64,000 nt of DNA from Rhodanobacteraceae bacterium (GCA_030167125.1 CP126531.1:1178001-1242000), one strand, 5' to 3'; counted from the stretch's first letter, positions 16,324 through 26,111 are shown. Numbers and translations: made by a program. Notes: generated by a model from the letters alone, not told the origin.

Positions 16324-17454
16324 ATGGCCGACGTGGCCCGTGCCAATCTGCTGGACTTCGATCGCCACGGAATGCGCGACTTCTTCGCCGGGTTGGGCGA
16401 GAAGCCGTATCGCGCCGACCAGGTGATGAAGTGGATCTATCACCGCCTGATCAGCGATTTCGGGGCGATGACCGATCTCGGCAAATCGTTGCGCGAAAAA
16501 CTTCCAGAGGTGGCGGTGGTCGCGCCGCCCAAAGCCCTGCTGGACAAGGCTTCCAGCGACGGCACCCGCAAGTGGCTGCTGGGCATGGATGCCGGCAACG
16601 CGGTCGAAACCGTGTACATCCCGGAGCCGACGCGCGGCACGTTGTGCGTGTCTTCGCAGATCGGTTGCGGCCTGAATTGCCGCTTCTGTTCCACCGGCAC
16701 GCAGGGCTTCAACCGCAACCTCGCCGCGTCCGAAATCATCGGACAGGTGTGGCACGCTGCGAAGCAGCTCGGCAACGTGACGCACCAGCAACGCCGCATC
16801 ACCAACGTGGTGATGATGGGCATGGGCGAGCCGCTGCTGAACTTCGACAACGTCGTCAAGGCGATGAGCCTGATGCGCGACGATCTCGGTTTCGGATTGG
16901 CGTCGAAGCGCGTGACCCTTTCCACCGCCGGCGTGGTGCCGATGATCGACAAGCTGGGTGAAGTCGCGGACGTATCGCTTGCCGTGTCGCTGCACGCGCC
17001 CAACGACGAACTTCGCACGCAACTGGTGCCGCTCAACAAGCGCTGGGGCATCGACGAATTGCTGGACGCATGCGCGCGCTACGCGGCGCGCAAACCGCGC
17101 GCGACCATCACCTTCGAATACACCTTGATGCGCGGCGTCAACGACACGCCGGCGCTGGCGAAGCAACTGGTCAAGCTGATGCGCCGCCTGCCGGCCAAGG
17201 TGAACCTGATTCCGTTCAATCCGTTCCCCGGCACGCAATACGAGCGTTCGGACGAAACGGTCATCCGCGATTTCCAGACCATCCTGCTGAATGCCGGCGT
17301 GCAGGCGATGGTGCGCCGCACGCGCGGCGAGGACATCGATGCCGCCTGCGGGCAGTTGAAAGGCAAGGTGGCGGACCGTACCCGCCGCCACGCAGAATTC
17401 CAGCGCCGCGTCGAAGCGGCCACCCATCCGGAGATCCAAGCCCATGCTGCGTAA
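16324..17454 (+). CDS. rlmN: 23S rRNA (adenine2503-C2)/tRNA methyltransferase RlmN
   Basis: 376 residues of the radical SAM methyltransferase family that methylates A2503 of 23S rRNA and A37 of some tRNAs. The cluster motif CGLNCRFC is present, and [27 protein letters not shown] and [17 protein letters not shown] are typical. Two ATGs six bases apart (16318, 16324) are possible; GGGGA lies 7 bases before 16324 but directly abuts 16318, so the second is preferred. The 3' end overlaps pilF by 11 bp. Confidence 0.95.
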   Translation: MADVARANLLDFDRHGMRDFFAGLGEKPYRADQVMKWIYHRLISDFGAMTDLGKSLREKLPEVAVVAPPKALLDKASSDGTRKWLLGMDAGNAVETVYIPEPTRGTLCVSSQIGCGLNCRFCSTGTQGFNRNLAASEIIGQVWHAAKQLGNVTHQQRRITNVVMMGMGEPLLNFDNVVKAMSLMRDDLGFGLASKRVTLSTAGVVPMIDKLGEVADVSLAVSLHAPNDELRTQLVPLNKRWGIDELLDACARYAARKPRATITFEYTLMRGVNDTPALAKQLVKLMRRLPAKVNLIPFNPFPGTQYERSDETVIRDFQTILLNAGVQAMVRRTRGEDIDAACGQLKGKVADRTRRHAEFQRRVEAATHPEIQAHAA

Positions 17455-18256
17455 GTCAGTCCTCGTGTCGGCGGCGCTGCTCATCACGCTGGGTCTCGCC
17501 GCGTGCAAGCACGACCCTGGCATCATCAAGTACCCCTCGCCGACTGGCAACCTGAAGGAACCGCCGCACGACACCACGCAGGAAGACAAGCAGTCCGCCG
17601 CGCAGACGCACACGCAGCTGGCAGCCGTGTACATGGGCCAGAACCACCTGAAGGAAGCCGAGACCGCGCTCAACAAGGCGATCGGTTTCGACGACAAGTA
17701 CGTGCCCGCGCATACCTTGCTGGCGATCCTGTACTGGCGCATCAACCGGATGCCGGAAGCCGACCAGGAATTCCGCAAGGCGATCGCGCTCGATCCCTCG
17801 AACGGCGACACCAACAACAACTACGGCAAGTTCCTGTGCGAGCGCGGCAACCGCCCGGAGGCGATGAAGTATTTCCAGCGCGCGCTGGCCGATCCGTTCT
17901 ACAAGACGCCGGAAGTCGCGAACGACAATGCGGGCGCGTGCCTGCTCAAGTTCAAGGATTACGCCGCCGCCGAGCCGTACCTGCGCAAGGCGCTGGTGAT
18001 CCAGTCCGGCTATGGTCCGGCGTTGCTGGACATGGCGCAGCTGGAACTCGACCGGAACAAGGCGTTCGAGGCACGCGGCTACATGCAGCGTTTCGAAACC
18101 GAGGGGCAGGCGACGCCGCAGTCGCTGCTGCTCGGCTACCAGATCGCGACCCGCCTTGGTGACAAGGACATGGCCACCAATTATTCCAACCGCCTGCAGG
18201 ATCAGTTCCCCAATTCCCCGCAGGCTCAATCCTTGAACGGCCCGGACCATGATTGA
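17444..18256 (+). CDS. pilF: Type IV pilus biogenesis lipoprotein PilF (TPR pilotin)
   Basis: 270 residues. The signal peptide ends in the lipobox LAAC, so this is an outer-membrane lipoprotein. Most of the rest is a run of tetratricopeptide repeats ([50 protein letters not shown] and later copies). PilF/PilW acts as the pilotin that carries the secretin PilQ to the outer membrane. It overlaps rlmN at its start and rodZ at its end (ATGATTGA), so translational coupling is likely. Confidence 0.92.
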   Translation: MLRKSVLVSAALLITLGLAACKHDPGIIKYPSPTGNLKEPPHDTTQEDKQSAAQTHTQLAAVYMGQNHLKEAETALNKAIGFDDKYVPAHTLLAILYWRINRMPEADQEFRKAIALDPSNGDTNNNYGKFLCERGNRPEAMKYFQRALADPFYKTPEVANDNAGACLLKFKDYAAAEPYLRKALVIQSGYGPALLDMAQLELDRNKAFEARGYMQRFETEGQATPQSLLLGYQIATRLGDKDMATNYSNRLQDQFPNSPQAQSLNGPDHD

Positions 18257-19208
18257 CCATCAGGACACCGAGGATTTGTTTTCCGGAGCGAAGCCCGGGC
18301 GGCCCGCGCCGGCGCCCGTCGCGGAGCATCGCCTGGAATCGTACGGTCATTCGATCGGCATGCGTCTGCGCGCGGCCCGCGAAGCGCGCGGACTTTCGGT
18401 CGCGGACTGCGGCCGCGCCTTGCACCTGCCGATCAAGGTGCTGGAACGGCTGGAAGCCGAGGATTTCGGATCGCCCGAGCATTTCGTGTTCCTGCGCGGT
18501 GCGTTGAACAGCTACGCGCGCTTCCTCGGCCTGCCGCCGGGAAGCTGCGATGACGTGCTGCGCGCGGTCGCGCCGCCCGAACAGCCCGCGCTGGTGTCCG
18601 TCGCCCGCACTTCGCAGACGCGCTGGCTGCTGCAGCGTTACGGCACCGCCGCCACCTACATCGTCCTCACCGCCACCATCGCGGTGCCGCTGGTGCTGCT
18701 CGGATTGCGCGGCGGCCTGCACCGTCCGACCGCGCGGATCGTGTCGCTCGACCAGCCGGTCGCTTCGACCTCCGCACCGGCGGCCAGCGTGAAGGCGCCG
18801 CACGTCGCCACCGTCGCGCCGACCGTCGACGACTCACCGTTCCGCGCTTCGATGACGCCGTTCGCGGCGATGGGCATGAACGACGATGGCGCAGCATCGA
18901 TGCCTTCGGCCAGCACGGCGGCGCCGGCCACCTCGGCACCCGCCGGCCAGCACACGTTGACGCTGAACGCCAGCGCGGATTGCTGGTTCGAGATCACCGA
19001 CGCGCAAGGCAACAAGCTCGACTCGGGCATGCTGCGCGCGGGCGACAGCCGCAGCTGGCACTCGGCGGGCGTCCTGCACGTCACGCTCGGCAACGCCGGC
19101 GGCGTGACGGTGACGCGCGACGGCCAGCCGTTCGCGCTGGATTCGTCGCGGCGCGCGAACGTCGCCCATTTCGACGTGTTCGGATCGCCGGGCGCGAGCG
19201 ACAACTGA
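18249..19208 (+). CDS. rodZ: Cytoskeleton protein RodZ (HTH plus DUF4115)
   Basis: 319 residues. A cytoplasmic Xre-like helix-turn-helix domain (about 38-110, with GMRLRAAREARGLSVADCGRALHLPIKVLERLE) is followed by one membrane span near 140-157, a Pro/Ala/Thr-rich periplasmic linker, and a C-terminal DUF4115 beta domain (ADCWFEITDAQG, VTLGNAGGV). RodZ anchors MreB filaments to the inner membrane and sets rod shape. Domain order and neighbours are canonical. Confidence 0.93.
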   Translation: MIDHQDTEDLFSGAKPGRPAPAPVAEHRLESYGHSIGMRLRAAREARGLSVADCGRALHLPIKVLERLEAEDFGSPEHFVFLRGALNSYARFLGLPPGSCDDVLRAVAPPEQPALVSVARTSQTRWLLQRYGTAATYIVLTATIAVPLVLLGLRGGLHRPTARIVSLDQPVASTSAPAASVKAPHVATVAPTVDDSPFRASMTPFAAMGMNDDGAASMPSASTAAPATSAPAGQHTLTLNASADCWFEITDAQGNKLDSGMLRAGDSRSWHSAGVLHVTLGNAGGVTVTRDGQPFALDSSRRANVAHFDVFGSPGASDN

Positions 19209-19274
19209 ATCTCTTGTATGCTTTCGCGTTTCCGCGCGGCTTCACGGGCGCGGGCGTCCGTTTGTGAGTGAACA

Positions 19275-19940
19275 ATGGCTTTCGAAGACTACGACGAGTA
19301 CGAGCAGGGCGAACAGGTCCGCAAGTGGATCAAGGAAAACGGCATCGCCGTGGCGTTCGGCGTGGTGCTCGCGCTCGCGCTCATCTTCGGCTGGCGCCAG
19401 TGGCAGGCGCACAAGGCGAACACCGAAATGCAGGCCGCATCGCAATTCGCGGTGGTGCAGAACGCCACCCAGTCCGGCAACAAACAGGCCATGGACGCCG
19501 CGCTGGGCGACCTGCAGAAGAACTACGCGAAGTCTGCCTATGCCGCGTTCGCCAGCGCCGCGGTGGCCGAATACGACGTCGGCAAGGATGACCTGAAGCA
19601 GGCGACGCAGAACCTGCAATGGGCGGTGGCGCACAGCAAGCAGCCGGCGCTGCAGTCGTTGTTCTCGCTGCGGCTGGCGCGCGTGTTGCTGGCAGACGGC
19701 AAGGCGCAGGATGCGCTGGCCGCGCTCGGCAAGATTCCATCCGGCGACTTCGCGGCGATGGCCGCGGAACTTCGCGGCGATGCGCAGCTCAAATTCGGGA
19801 ACACCGACGCCGCGCGCAGCGCCTACCAGGATGCGCTGGCCAAGCTCGACAAGGATGCACCCGGCCGCAGCGCCGTGCAGATGAAGCTGGACAATCTCAC
19901 GCAGCCGCAGGCTGCCTCGATCGGGAAGCAGGGCCCATGA
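19275..19940 (+). CDS. yfgM: YfgM family tetratricopeptide protein (Sec translocon accessory)
   Basis: 221 residues. A short acidic cytoplasmic N-terminus is followed by one membrane helix (GIAVAFGVVLALALIFGW, about 24-41) and a periplasmic helical-repeat domain with TPR-like units. In E. coli YfgM contacts SecYEG and periplasmic chaperones and lies before bamB, as here. The stop codon overlaps the bamB start (ATGA). Confidence 0.9.
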   Translation: MAFEDYDEYEQGEQVRKWIKENGIAVAFGVVLALALIFGWRQWQAHKANTEMQAASQFAVVQNATQSGNKQAMDAALGDLQKNYAKSAYAAFASAAVAEYDVGKDDLKQATQNLQWAVAHSKQPALQSLFSLRLARVLLADGKAQDALAALGKIPSGDFAAMAAELRGDAQLKFGNTDAARSAYQDALAKLDKDAPGRSAVQMKLDNLTQPQAASIGKQGP

Positions 19941-21166
19941 AGCGCCGTCACCTTCTGTTGTTGCCACTGCTGCTCGCCGTCTTCGCTCTGTCGGGTTGCG
20001 GCCTGTGGAACAAGATCTTCAACCGCGGCGGCAACCTGCAGCCGCCGAAGCCGCTGGTGGAATTCACCCCGACGGTGCAGGTGCAGAAAATCTGGTCGAC
20101 GCGGGTCGGCGACGGGTCGGGGCGTTCGGGCGTGCGCCTGCAGCCCGCGTTTGCGGACGGCAAGCTGTACCTCATCAGCACCGACGGCAAGCTCGAGGCG
20201 CTGGATGCCTCGACCGGCAAGGAAATCTGGAAACAGTCCACGCGCATCGGCGGCGGCCTCTGGCCGTTCAAGCACAAGAAGCCGGGAGCGGACGCGCGCT
20301 ATGCGGGTGGCCCCACGGTTTCAGGCAGCCTGCTGGTGGTCGGCACGCTGGATGGACACGTATACGGGATCGACGCGGCGACCGGCAAGCAGTTGTGGAG
20401 CGCCGAAGTCGATGACGAAGTGATCTCGCCGCCCGCGATCGATGCCGGCACGGTGTACGTGCGCACGAACTCCGGTTACGTTTACGCGTTCGACGCCAAC
20501 TCCGGCGAACGGAAATGGCTGAACGACCAGGGCAACGTGCCGTTGCTGAGCCTGCGCGGCAATGGCGCGCTGCTGGCGGTGCACGGGGTGGTGATGTTCG
20601 GGACCGACGATGGCAACGTGGTGTCCTTGCGCAGCGACACCGGCGCCATCCAGTGGAAGGTGCCGATCACCAAGGGCCTCGGCCGCAGCGACATCCAGAA
20701 GTTGAACGACGCCGACGACACCCTGCAGCTCGACGGCAACATCGTGTATGCGACGGCTTACCACGGCGAACTCGCGGCCATCGACGCGACCCAGGGCCAA
20801 CCGGCGTGGACGCGCAACTTCTCGAGTTACGTCGGCGTGGGCGTGGCCGACAAGGAACTGGTCGGCGTGGACGACGACTCGGTCGTGTGGGCGTTCTCCA
20901 AGGACGGCGGCGGCGACATGTGGAAACAGGATGCGCTGCAATACCACTGGCTCACCGCGCCCGCGATCCAGGACAGGTATGCGGTCGTCGGCGGCGTCGA
21001 CGGCTACGTGCACTGGCTCGACCTGTCCGACGGCAAGCTGGCAGCGCGCGTGCGCATGTCGAAGGATGAAATCCGCGCGCGCCCGGTCGTCAATGGCGAC
21101 ACGGTGTACGTCGAAGATGTGAAGGGCCACGTCGCCGCCTATCGTATTTCGAGCGATCATCCCTGA
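19937..21166 (+). CDS. bamB: Outer membrane assembly lipoprotein BamB
   Basis: 409 residues from ATG 19937. The signal peptide ends in the lipobox LSGC. The rest is an eight-bladed PQQ-like beta-propeller with repeated blade motifs such as KLYLISTDGKLEALDASTGKEIW and GYVYAFDANSGERKW. BamB is the propeller subunit of the BAM complex that folds outer-membrane proteins. It overlaps yfgM by four bases and is followed by der, as in most gammaproteobacteria. Confidence 0.95.
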   Translation: MKRRHLLLLPLLLAVFALSGCGLWNKIFNRGGNLQPPKPLVEFTPTVQVQKIWSTRVGDGSGRSGVRLQPAFADGKLYLISTDGKLEALDASTGKEIWKQSTRIGGGLWPFKHKKPGADARYAGGPTVSGSLLVVGTLDGHVYGIDAATGKQLWSAEVDDEVISPPAIDAGTVYVRTNSGYVYAFDANSGERKWLNDQGNVPLLSLRGNGALLAVHGVVMFGTDDGNVVSLRSDTGAIQWKVPITKGLGRSDIQKLNDADDTLQLDGNIVYATAYHGELAAIDATQGQPAWTRNFSSYVGVGVADKELVGVDDDSVVWAFSKDGGGDMWKQDALQYHWLTAPAIQDRYAVVGGVDGYVHWLDLSDGKLAARVRMSKDEIRARPVVNGDTVYVEDVKGHVAAYRISSDHP

Positions 21167-21279
21167 TCGCTGCTTCGAGGAAGTGATGGCAAGACACGCC
21201 GTTCCAGGTTCGTGAAGTCCAGAACGGCCATCCTTGGCCTGACTTTCCACAACAGCCGCTCCGAACGGGAAATCCTGTC

Positions 21280-22677
21280 ATGCTGCCGGTCGTCGCCCTG
21301 GTCGGACGTCCCAACGTCGGCAAGTCCACGCTGTTCAATGCGCTGACGAAGAGCCGCGACGCGCTGGTCGCGGACCTGCCCGGCGTCACCCGCGACCGCC
21401 ACTATGGCGTCTGCCGCATCGGCGAGCGTCCATTCGTGCTGGTCGACACCGGCGGTTTGTCGGGCGAACGCGTCGACATCGACGAGCTCACCGAGAAACA
21501 GGTGCAACTCGCGATCGACGAAGCAAGCGCCTGCGTGCTGCTGGTCGATGCGCGCGAAGGTTTGCTGCCGCAGGATCGCGCGATCCTCGATCGCCTGCGC
21601 CGCGCGGGCAAACCGGTGCTGCTGGCCGTCAACAAGACCGACGGTATGGACGCGCAGGCCGCGCTCGCGGAATTTTCCTCGCTGGGCGTCGCCGCGACGT
21701 TCGCGATCGCCGCCGCGCACGCGCGCGGGCTCGATGCCTTGCTGGCCGCCGTGCAGCCGTTGTTGCCGCCGGATGCCGACTCGGAAATTCCGGACGGCGA
21801 TCAGCCGGCCGGCACGCGCGTGGCCATCATCGGCCGGCCCAACGTCGGCAAATCCACGCTGGTCAATCGGCTGCTGGGCGAAGAGCGCGTGGTGGTATCC
21901 GACATCGCCGGCACCACGCGCGATTCGATCCACGTGCCGCTGGAGCGGGACGGCAGGCAATACGTTTTGATCGACACCGCAGGCGTGCGCCGCCGCGGAC
22001 GCGTCGAGGATGCGCTTGAGAAATTCAGCGTCATCAAGACGCTGCAATCGATCGCCGCGGCCGATGTCGCGGCGGTGATGCTGGACGCGGGCGAGGGCGT
22101 CACCGACCAGGACTTGGCCTTGATCGGGCAGGTGCTCGAAGCAGGCCGCGCGCTGGTGATCGTCGCCAACAAGTGGGATGGCCTCGAACAATACGACCGC
22201 GAGCGCTGCAAGGCCGGGCTCGAACGCAAGCTCGATTTCGTGGCGTGGGCGCGCATCGTGTTCCTGTCGGCGAAACACGGATCGGGGCTGCGCGAATTGA
22301 TGCGCGCCATCGATCGTGCCGGCGCATCGGCGGCGCGCGAACTCGGCACCTCCGACCTCACGCGTTCGCTGGAAAAAGCCGTCGCCGCGCACCAGCCGCC
22401 GCTGGTACGCGGGCATTCGCCCAAACTGCGCTTTGCGCATCCTGGCGGCGACCATCCGCCGACCATCGTGATCCACGGCAGCCGCACCAGGCACATCGCA
22501 GACAGCTACCGGCGCTATCTCGAAAATTTCTTCCGCAAGCGCTACAAGCTGGAAGGCACGCCGATCCGCATCGAGTTCCGCGAGGGCGAAAATCCGTACG
22601 CGGGCAAACGCAACGTGCTCACCGAAAGCCAGCAGCGCCAGCGCCGGCGGATGATCCGCCACGTGCGTGGCCGCTGA
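21280..22677 (+). CDS. der: Ribosome biogenesis GTPase Der (EngA)
   Basis: 465 residues with the two tandem GTPase domains unique to Der. The P-loop GRPNVGKST appears near residue 9 and again near 186. The switch motifs DTGG and DTAG and the NKxD motifs (NKTD, NKWD) are intact. A KH-like domain closes the protein. It acts late in 50S subunit assembly and is usually essential. A 113-bp gap separates it from bamB, so it may have its own promoter. Confidence 0.96.
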   Translation: MLPVVALVGRPNVGKSTLFNALTKSRDALVADLPGVTRDRHYGVCRIGERPFVLVDTGGLSGERVDIDELTEKQVQLAIDEASACVLLVDAREGLLPQDRAILDRLRRAGKPVLLAVNKTDGMDAQAALAEFSSLGVAATFAIAAAHARGLDALLAAVQPLLPPDADSEIPDGDQPAGTRVAIIGRPNVGKSTLVNRLLGEERVVVSDIAGTTRDSIHVPLERDGRQYVLIDTAGVRRRGRVEDALEKFSVIKTLQSIAAADVAAVMLDAGEGVTDQDLALIGQVLEAGRALVIVANKWDGLEQYDRERCKAGLERKLDFVAWARIVFLSAKHGSGLRELMRAIDRAGASAARELGTSDLTRSLEKAVAAHQPPLVRGHSPKLRFAHPGGDHPPTIVIHGSRTRHIADSYRRYLENFFRKRYKLEGTPIRIEFREGENPYAGKRNVLTESQQRQRRRMIRHVRGR

Positions 22678-22684
22678 CGAGTTG

Positions 22685-22733
22685 TCCCCTCTCCCGCTTG
22701 CGGGAGAGGGTGGCGCGCAGCGCCGGGTGAGGG
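22685..22733. repeat. REP-like palindromic element at the der-mobA junction
   Basis: CCCCTCTCCCGC and GCGGGAGAGGG form a strong hairpin, followed by GGCGCGCAGCGCC and GGGTGAGGG. This is the CTCTCCC...GGGAGAGGG...GGGTGAGGG repeat type common in GC-rich proteobacteria; two related copies are at 52.9-53.06 kb. It overlaps the preferred mobA start codon. Confidence 0.75.
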
Positions 22734-23341
22734 CAACCCTTGGCGCAGTCCTTTCCGGCGGCGCGGGCACGCGCGTCAGCGGCGTCGACAAGGGCCTGCT
22801 GCCGCTTGCGAGCCGGCCCTTGGTCGAACACGTGCTGGAACGCTTGCATCGGCAATGCGATCGCACGGTGATCATTGCCAACCGCAATCTCGATATCTAC
22901 GCCGGCTACGCACCCGCGATCCATGACGAAGTCGCAGGCCACGCGGGACCACTCGCGGGCCTGGCGGCGACCTTCGCGTTTCTGCACGCCAATCGGCATG
23001 CGTTGCCGGAGTGGCTGCTGACGGTGCCGGTCGATTGCCCCGATCCGCCGCGCGATCTTGCAACGAGACTGCATGGGGCCTTGGCAGCGAACGGCGATGC
23101 AGCTTGCGCGCTTGTCACCGTCGCCGGGAAAAGCGAGCCGCTGTTCGCGATGTATCGCGTTGGTGCGGCGCCGGAAACCTGGCATGCCTCCGCGCAAGCC
23201 GCGTTGCGCGAGCACGGTTCACCGATGCGCTGGCTGGATGCGTTCGGTGCGCTCGCAGTCGATTTCCAGGATGGCGGCGACGCGTTCCATAATCTCAATA
23301 CCTCCGAAGACTTTCGCGACTACGAACGCACGCATGGCTGA
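22727..23341 (+). CDS. mobA: Molybdenum cofactor guanylyltransferase MobA
   Basis: About 204 residues. The nucleotidyltransferase signature LSGGAGTRVSGVDKGLLPLA is at the N-terminus, with VDCPDPP as the metal-binding Asp region. MobA attaches GMP to molybdopterin to form the bis-MGD cofactor. GTG 22727 lets the protein start just before ATLGAVLSGG; the longer frame from GTG 22667, which overlaps the der stop, would add 20 residues encoded by a REP-like repeat and is unlikely to be native. No good ribosome site is visible, so coupling to der translation is possible. It overlaps moeA by 8 bp. Confidence 0.88.
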   Translation: MRATLGAVLSGGAGTRVSGVDKGLLPLASRPLVEHVLERLHRQCDRTVIIANRNLDIYAGYAPAIHDEVAGHAGPLAGLAATFAFLHANRHALPEWLLTVPVDCPDPPRDLATRLHGALAANGDAACALVTVAGKSEPLFAMYRVGAAPETWHASAQAALREHGSPMRWLDAFGALAVDFQDGGDAFHNLNTSEDFRDYERTHG

Positions 23342-24554
23342 ATCTTCGTATCCCACCTGCATCGGTCTCGACCAAGCGTTGCAGATCGTGGCGGCGCGCG
23401 CGGCGCAACATCGGCTGCCGGTCGAAACGGTACCGCTTGCCGATGCACACGGCCGCGTCCTGGCCGAGGACATCCGCGCCGCGCATCCCTTGCCGCCTTT
23501 CGCCAATGCTGCGATGGACGGCTTCGCGTTGCGCGGCGCCGACTTGCCGGCAGATGGAGCGCGCGAATTCGCGCTGATCGGCGACGTGTTCGCGGGCGCA
23601 ACCTCGGCACCCGATATCGGCAAAGGGCAGTGCGTGCGCATCACCACCGGCGCGCCGCTGCCGGCCGGCGCGGACACGGTCGTGATCAAGGAAAACGTAT
23701 CGGTCGAGGATGGACGCGTGCGGGTGAAAGCCGGCGAGAGCGCCGGTGCGAATGTGCGTGCGGCGGCCGAAGACTATGCCGCGGGCGATCTTGCGTTGGG
23801 TTCGGGAACGCCTCTAGGCGCGGCGCAAATGGCGGTGCTCGCCGCGCTCGGCATCGATCGCGTGCCGGTGCGGCAACAACCGCGCATCGCTGTCATTGCG
23901 ACCGGCAACGAACTGGTTCCCGCAGGACAACCGCTGGGCTTCGGGCAGATCCACGAATCCAATGGATTGATGCTGGCGTCGCTGGTGCGCGGATCGCACG
24001 CAAAAGTGGTCGCGCAACGTTGCGTGCGTGACGACCCGGAAGCACTGCGAAGCGCATTGCTCGAAGCGGCAACTGAGGCCGATGTCATCGTCACCAGCGG
24101 CGGCGTGTCGGCTGGCGAGGCCGATCACATGCCGGAAGTCTTGCGCGGGATCGGCGAAATCCATTTCCACAAGGTGCGCCTGAAGCCCGGCATGCCAACG
24201 CTGTTCGGCGGGATCGGCGCGTGCCTGTATTTCGGGTTGCCCGGCAATCCGGTCGCATCGGCGGTGACGTATCGCGTTTTCGTGCGCTTCGCCTTGCGCG
24301 CGATGCTGGGCGTCGCCACTGTGCCGAAACCGGGCCGCGCGCGTCTCGATGCGCCGCTGCACAAGCGCCATCCGCGCGCCGAGTTCGCACGTTGCAGCCT
24401 GCGCATCGATGACGAGGGCGTGCAATGGGCAACGCTGCATGCGAAGCAAGGCTCCGGCATGCTGCGCGGGCTTGCGGAAACGGATGCGCTGGCCTTGCTG
24501 CCGGAAGGCACGCGGGAATATGCCGAAGGCGACATCGTCATCCTGTGGCCGTAA
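23334..24554 (+). CDS. moeA: Molybdopterin molybdenumtransferase MoeA
   Basis: 406 residues. PLPPFANAAMDGFAL is the MoeA signature, RITTGAPLPAGADTVV and TSGGVSAGEADHM lie in the active-site domain, and GLPGNPVASAVTYRVFV is the conserved C-terminal loop. MoeA inserts molybdate into adenylated molybdopterin. It starts within the end of mobA, which indicates an operon. Together with mobA and moeB it gives the late cofactor steps; the moaA-moaC-moaE genes are not in the window. Confidence 0.95.
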   Translation: MAESSYPTCIGLDQALQIVAARAAQHRLPVETVPLADAHGRVLAEDIRAAHPLPPFANAAMDGFALRGADLPADGAREFALIGDVFAGATSAPDIGKGQCVRITTGAPLPAGADTVVIKENVSVEDGRVRVKAGESAGANVRAAAEDYAAGDLALGSGTPLGAAQMAVLAALGIDRVPVRQQPRIAVIATGNELVPAGQPLGFGQIHESNGLMLASLVRGSHAKVVAQRCVRDDPEALRSALLEAATEADVIVTSGGVSAGEADHMPEVLRGIGEIHFHKVRLKPGMPTLFGGIGACLYFGLPGNPVASAVTYRVFVRFALRAMLGVATVPKPGRARLDAPLHKRHPRAEFARCSLRIDDEGVQWATLHAKQGSGMLRGLAETDALALLPEGTREYAEGDIVILWP

Positions 24555-24564
24555 AAGAACCTTT

Positions 24565-24635
24565 GACACGGATCAACACGGATAAATGCGGATCGACTTG
24601 CGGGTTATCCGTGGTCATCCGCTTTGATCCGTGTC
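24565..24635. repeat. Imperfect palindromic repeat between moeA and moeB
   Basis: GACACGGATCAA (24565-24576) is the exact reverse complement of TTGATCCGTGTC (24624-24635). Shorter ACGGAT/ATCCGT units are nested inside. It occupies most of the 108-bp gap. Similar CACGGAT palindromes occur as dispersed intergenic repeats in many bacteria; no coding or promoter role is apparent. Confidence 0.65.
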
Positions 24636-24662
24636 TGATGGCTTTTATCGGATAATGGCCGC

Positions 24663-25790
24663 ATGACCATCAGCGAAGTTTCACCGCAACAGGCGCTCGA
24701 ACGTCAGCGCGCGGGCGCGCTGCTGCTGGACGTGCGCGAAACCCTCGAACATGCGACGGGCATGGCGCAAGGCGCGGTGCCGCTGCCTCGCGGCGAGGTT
24801 CCGCAGCGCATCGCCGGCATCGTGCCCGACCACGACGCGGAAATCATGACGATCTGCGCACACGGCCAGCGTTCACTGATGGCGGCGCAAGTGCTCCGGC
24901 AGATGGGCTACGCCAACGTGGCGTCCGTCGCGGGCGGCACCGCGCGCTGGATCGAGGAAGGCCTGCCGATGGCGAAAGCCGGTGGCGAGGAAGACTTCTA
25001 CGATCGCTATTCGCGCCACCTGCGCCTGCCGGAAGTCGGCGAAGCGGGGCAGCGCAAGCTCGAACGATCACGCGTCGTGGTGCTGGGCGCGGGTGGACTG
25101 GGTTCACCGGCCGCGTTCTATCTCGCCGCCGCCGGCGTCGGCACGCTGGTGATTGCCGACGACGACGTGGTCGAGCGCAGCAACCTGCAGCGCCAGATCC
25201 TGCACGCGGACGATCGCATCGGCATGTCGAAGCTCGATTCAGCCGCGCATGCGCTGCAAGGCCTGAACCCGCGCGTGCACCTGGAAGGGCTGCGCGAGCG
25301 CGTCACTTCGGCCAACGTCGACGGCTTGCTCGAAGGCGCCGACGTGGTAGTGGACGGCGCCGACAATTTTCCGGTGCGCTATCTGCTCAACGATGCCTGC
25401 GTGAAACACCGCATTCCGCTGGTGTACGGCGCGGTGCAGCGCTTCCAGGGACAGGCCAGCGTGTTCGACGCAGGCCGGCAGCGCGGCAGGGCGCCTTGCT
25501 ACCGCTGCCTGTTTCCGCAGCCGCCCGCGCCGGAAGAGGCGCCGAACTGTTCCGAAGCCGGCGTGCTGGGCGTGCTGCCGGGCGTGATCGGCCTTTTGCA
25601 GGCCACCGAGGCGATCAAGTTGATCCTCGGTATCGGCGAACCGCTGGTCGGACGCGTGCTGATGTTCGACGCGCTGGCGATGCGCTTCCATGAAACGCGC
25701 CTCGCGCCCGATCCCGAATGCCCGGTCTGCGCGCCGGGAAAAGCGTTCCCCGGCTACATCGACTACGCGGCGTTCTGCGCGGGTACCTGA
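24663..25790 (+). CDS. moeB: MoeB/ThiF-type adenylyltransferase with N-terminal rhodanese domain
   Basis: 375 residues in two parts. Residues 1-105 are a rhodanese-like domain with active-site loop ICAHGQRS. From about 112 comes an E1-like adenylyltransferase: the Rossmann motif VLGAGGLGSPAAFYLAAAG, the DDDVVERSNLQRQ stretch, and the zinc-binding CYRCLFP and CPVC pairs. It should activate the C-terminal glycine of a small sulphur carrier (MoaD or ThiS) with ATP, and the fused rhodanese could donate sulphur. In human MOCS3 the rhodanese is C-terminal; here the order is reversed. Its position after mobA-moeA favours the molybdopterin role. Confidence 0.88.
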   Translation: MTISEVSPQQALERQRAGALLLDVRETLEHATGMAQGAVPLPRGEVPQRIAGIVPDHDAEIMTICAHGQRSLMAAQVLRQMGYANVASVAGGTARWIEEGLPMAKAGGEEDFYDRYSRHLRLPEVGEAGQRKLERSRVVVLGAGGLGSPAAFYLAAAGVGTLVIADDDVVERSNLQRQILHADDRIGMSKLDSAAHALQGLNPRVHLEGLRERVTSANVDGLLEGADVVVDGADNFPVRYLLNDACVKHRIPLVYGAVQRFQGQASVFDAGRQRGRAPCYRCLFPQPPAPEEAPNCSEAGVLGVLPGVIGLLQATEAIKLILGIGEPLVGRVLMFDALAMRFHETRLAPDPECPVCAPGKAFPGYIDYAAFCAGT

Positions 25791-25802
25791 CGCGCCGGTT
25801 CG

Positions 25803-26111
25803 TCAGACAGCGTGTCCGTCGTGCTGCTGCCGTGCGGCGTTGAACGCGGCCAGCTGTTCCGGCGTTGCTTCCTTCTGGTGCTGCGCCTTCCATTCCTCGA
25901 AAGGTACACCGTAGATGGCGTCGCGGGCTTCTTCCTTGGTGAGGTCGAGGCCGCGCTCGGCGGCGGCTTCGCGGTACCAATCGGCGAGGCAGTTGCGGCA
26001 GAATCCAGCCAGGTTCATCAGGTCGATGTTCTGGACGTCCAGGCGGGCTTCATTGAGGTGCTTCAACAGGCGGCGCAGGACCGCTGCCTGCAGTTCGGTA
26101 GCTTCGATCAT
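25803..26111 (-). CDS. DUF1244 family protein
   Basis: 102 residues from ATG 26111; the frame extends to TTG 26129 without a better start. The central motif NLAGFCRNCLADWYREAAAERG, with its Cys-x2-Cys pair, identifies DUF1244, a small all-helical family of unknown function common in proteobacteria. It is convergent with moeB and divergent from folD. Confidence 0.88.
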   Translation of the reverse strand: MIEATELQAAVLRRLLKHLNEARLDVQNIDLMNLAGFCRNCLADWYREAAAERGLDLTKEEARDAIYGVPFEEWKAQHQKEATPEQLAAFNAARQQHDGHAV

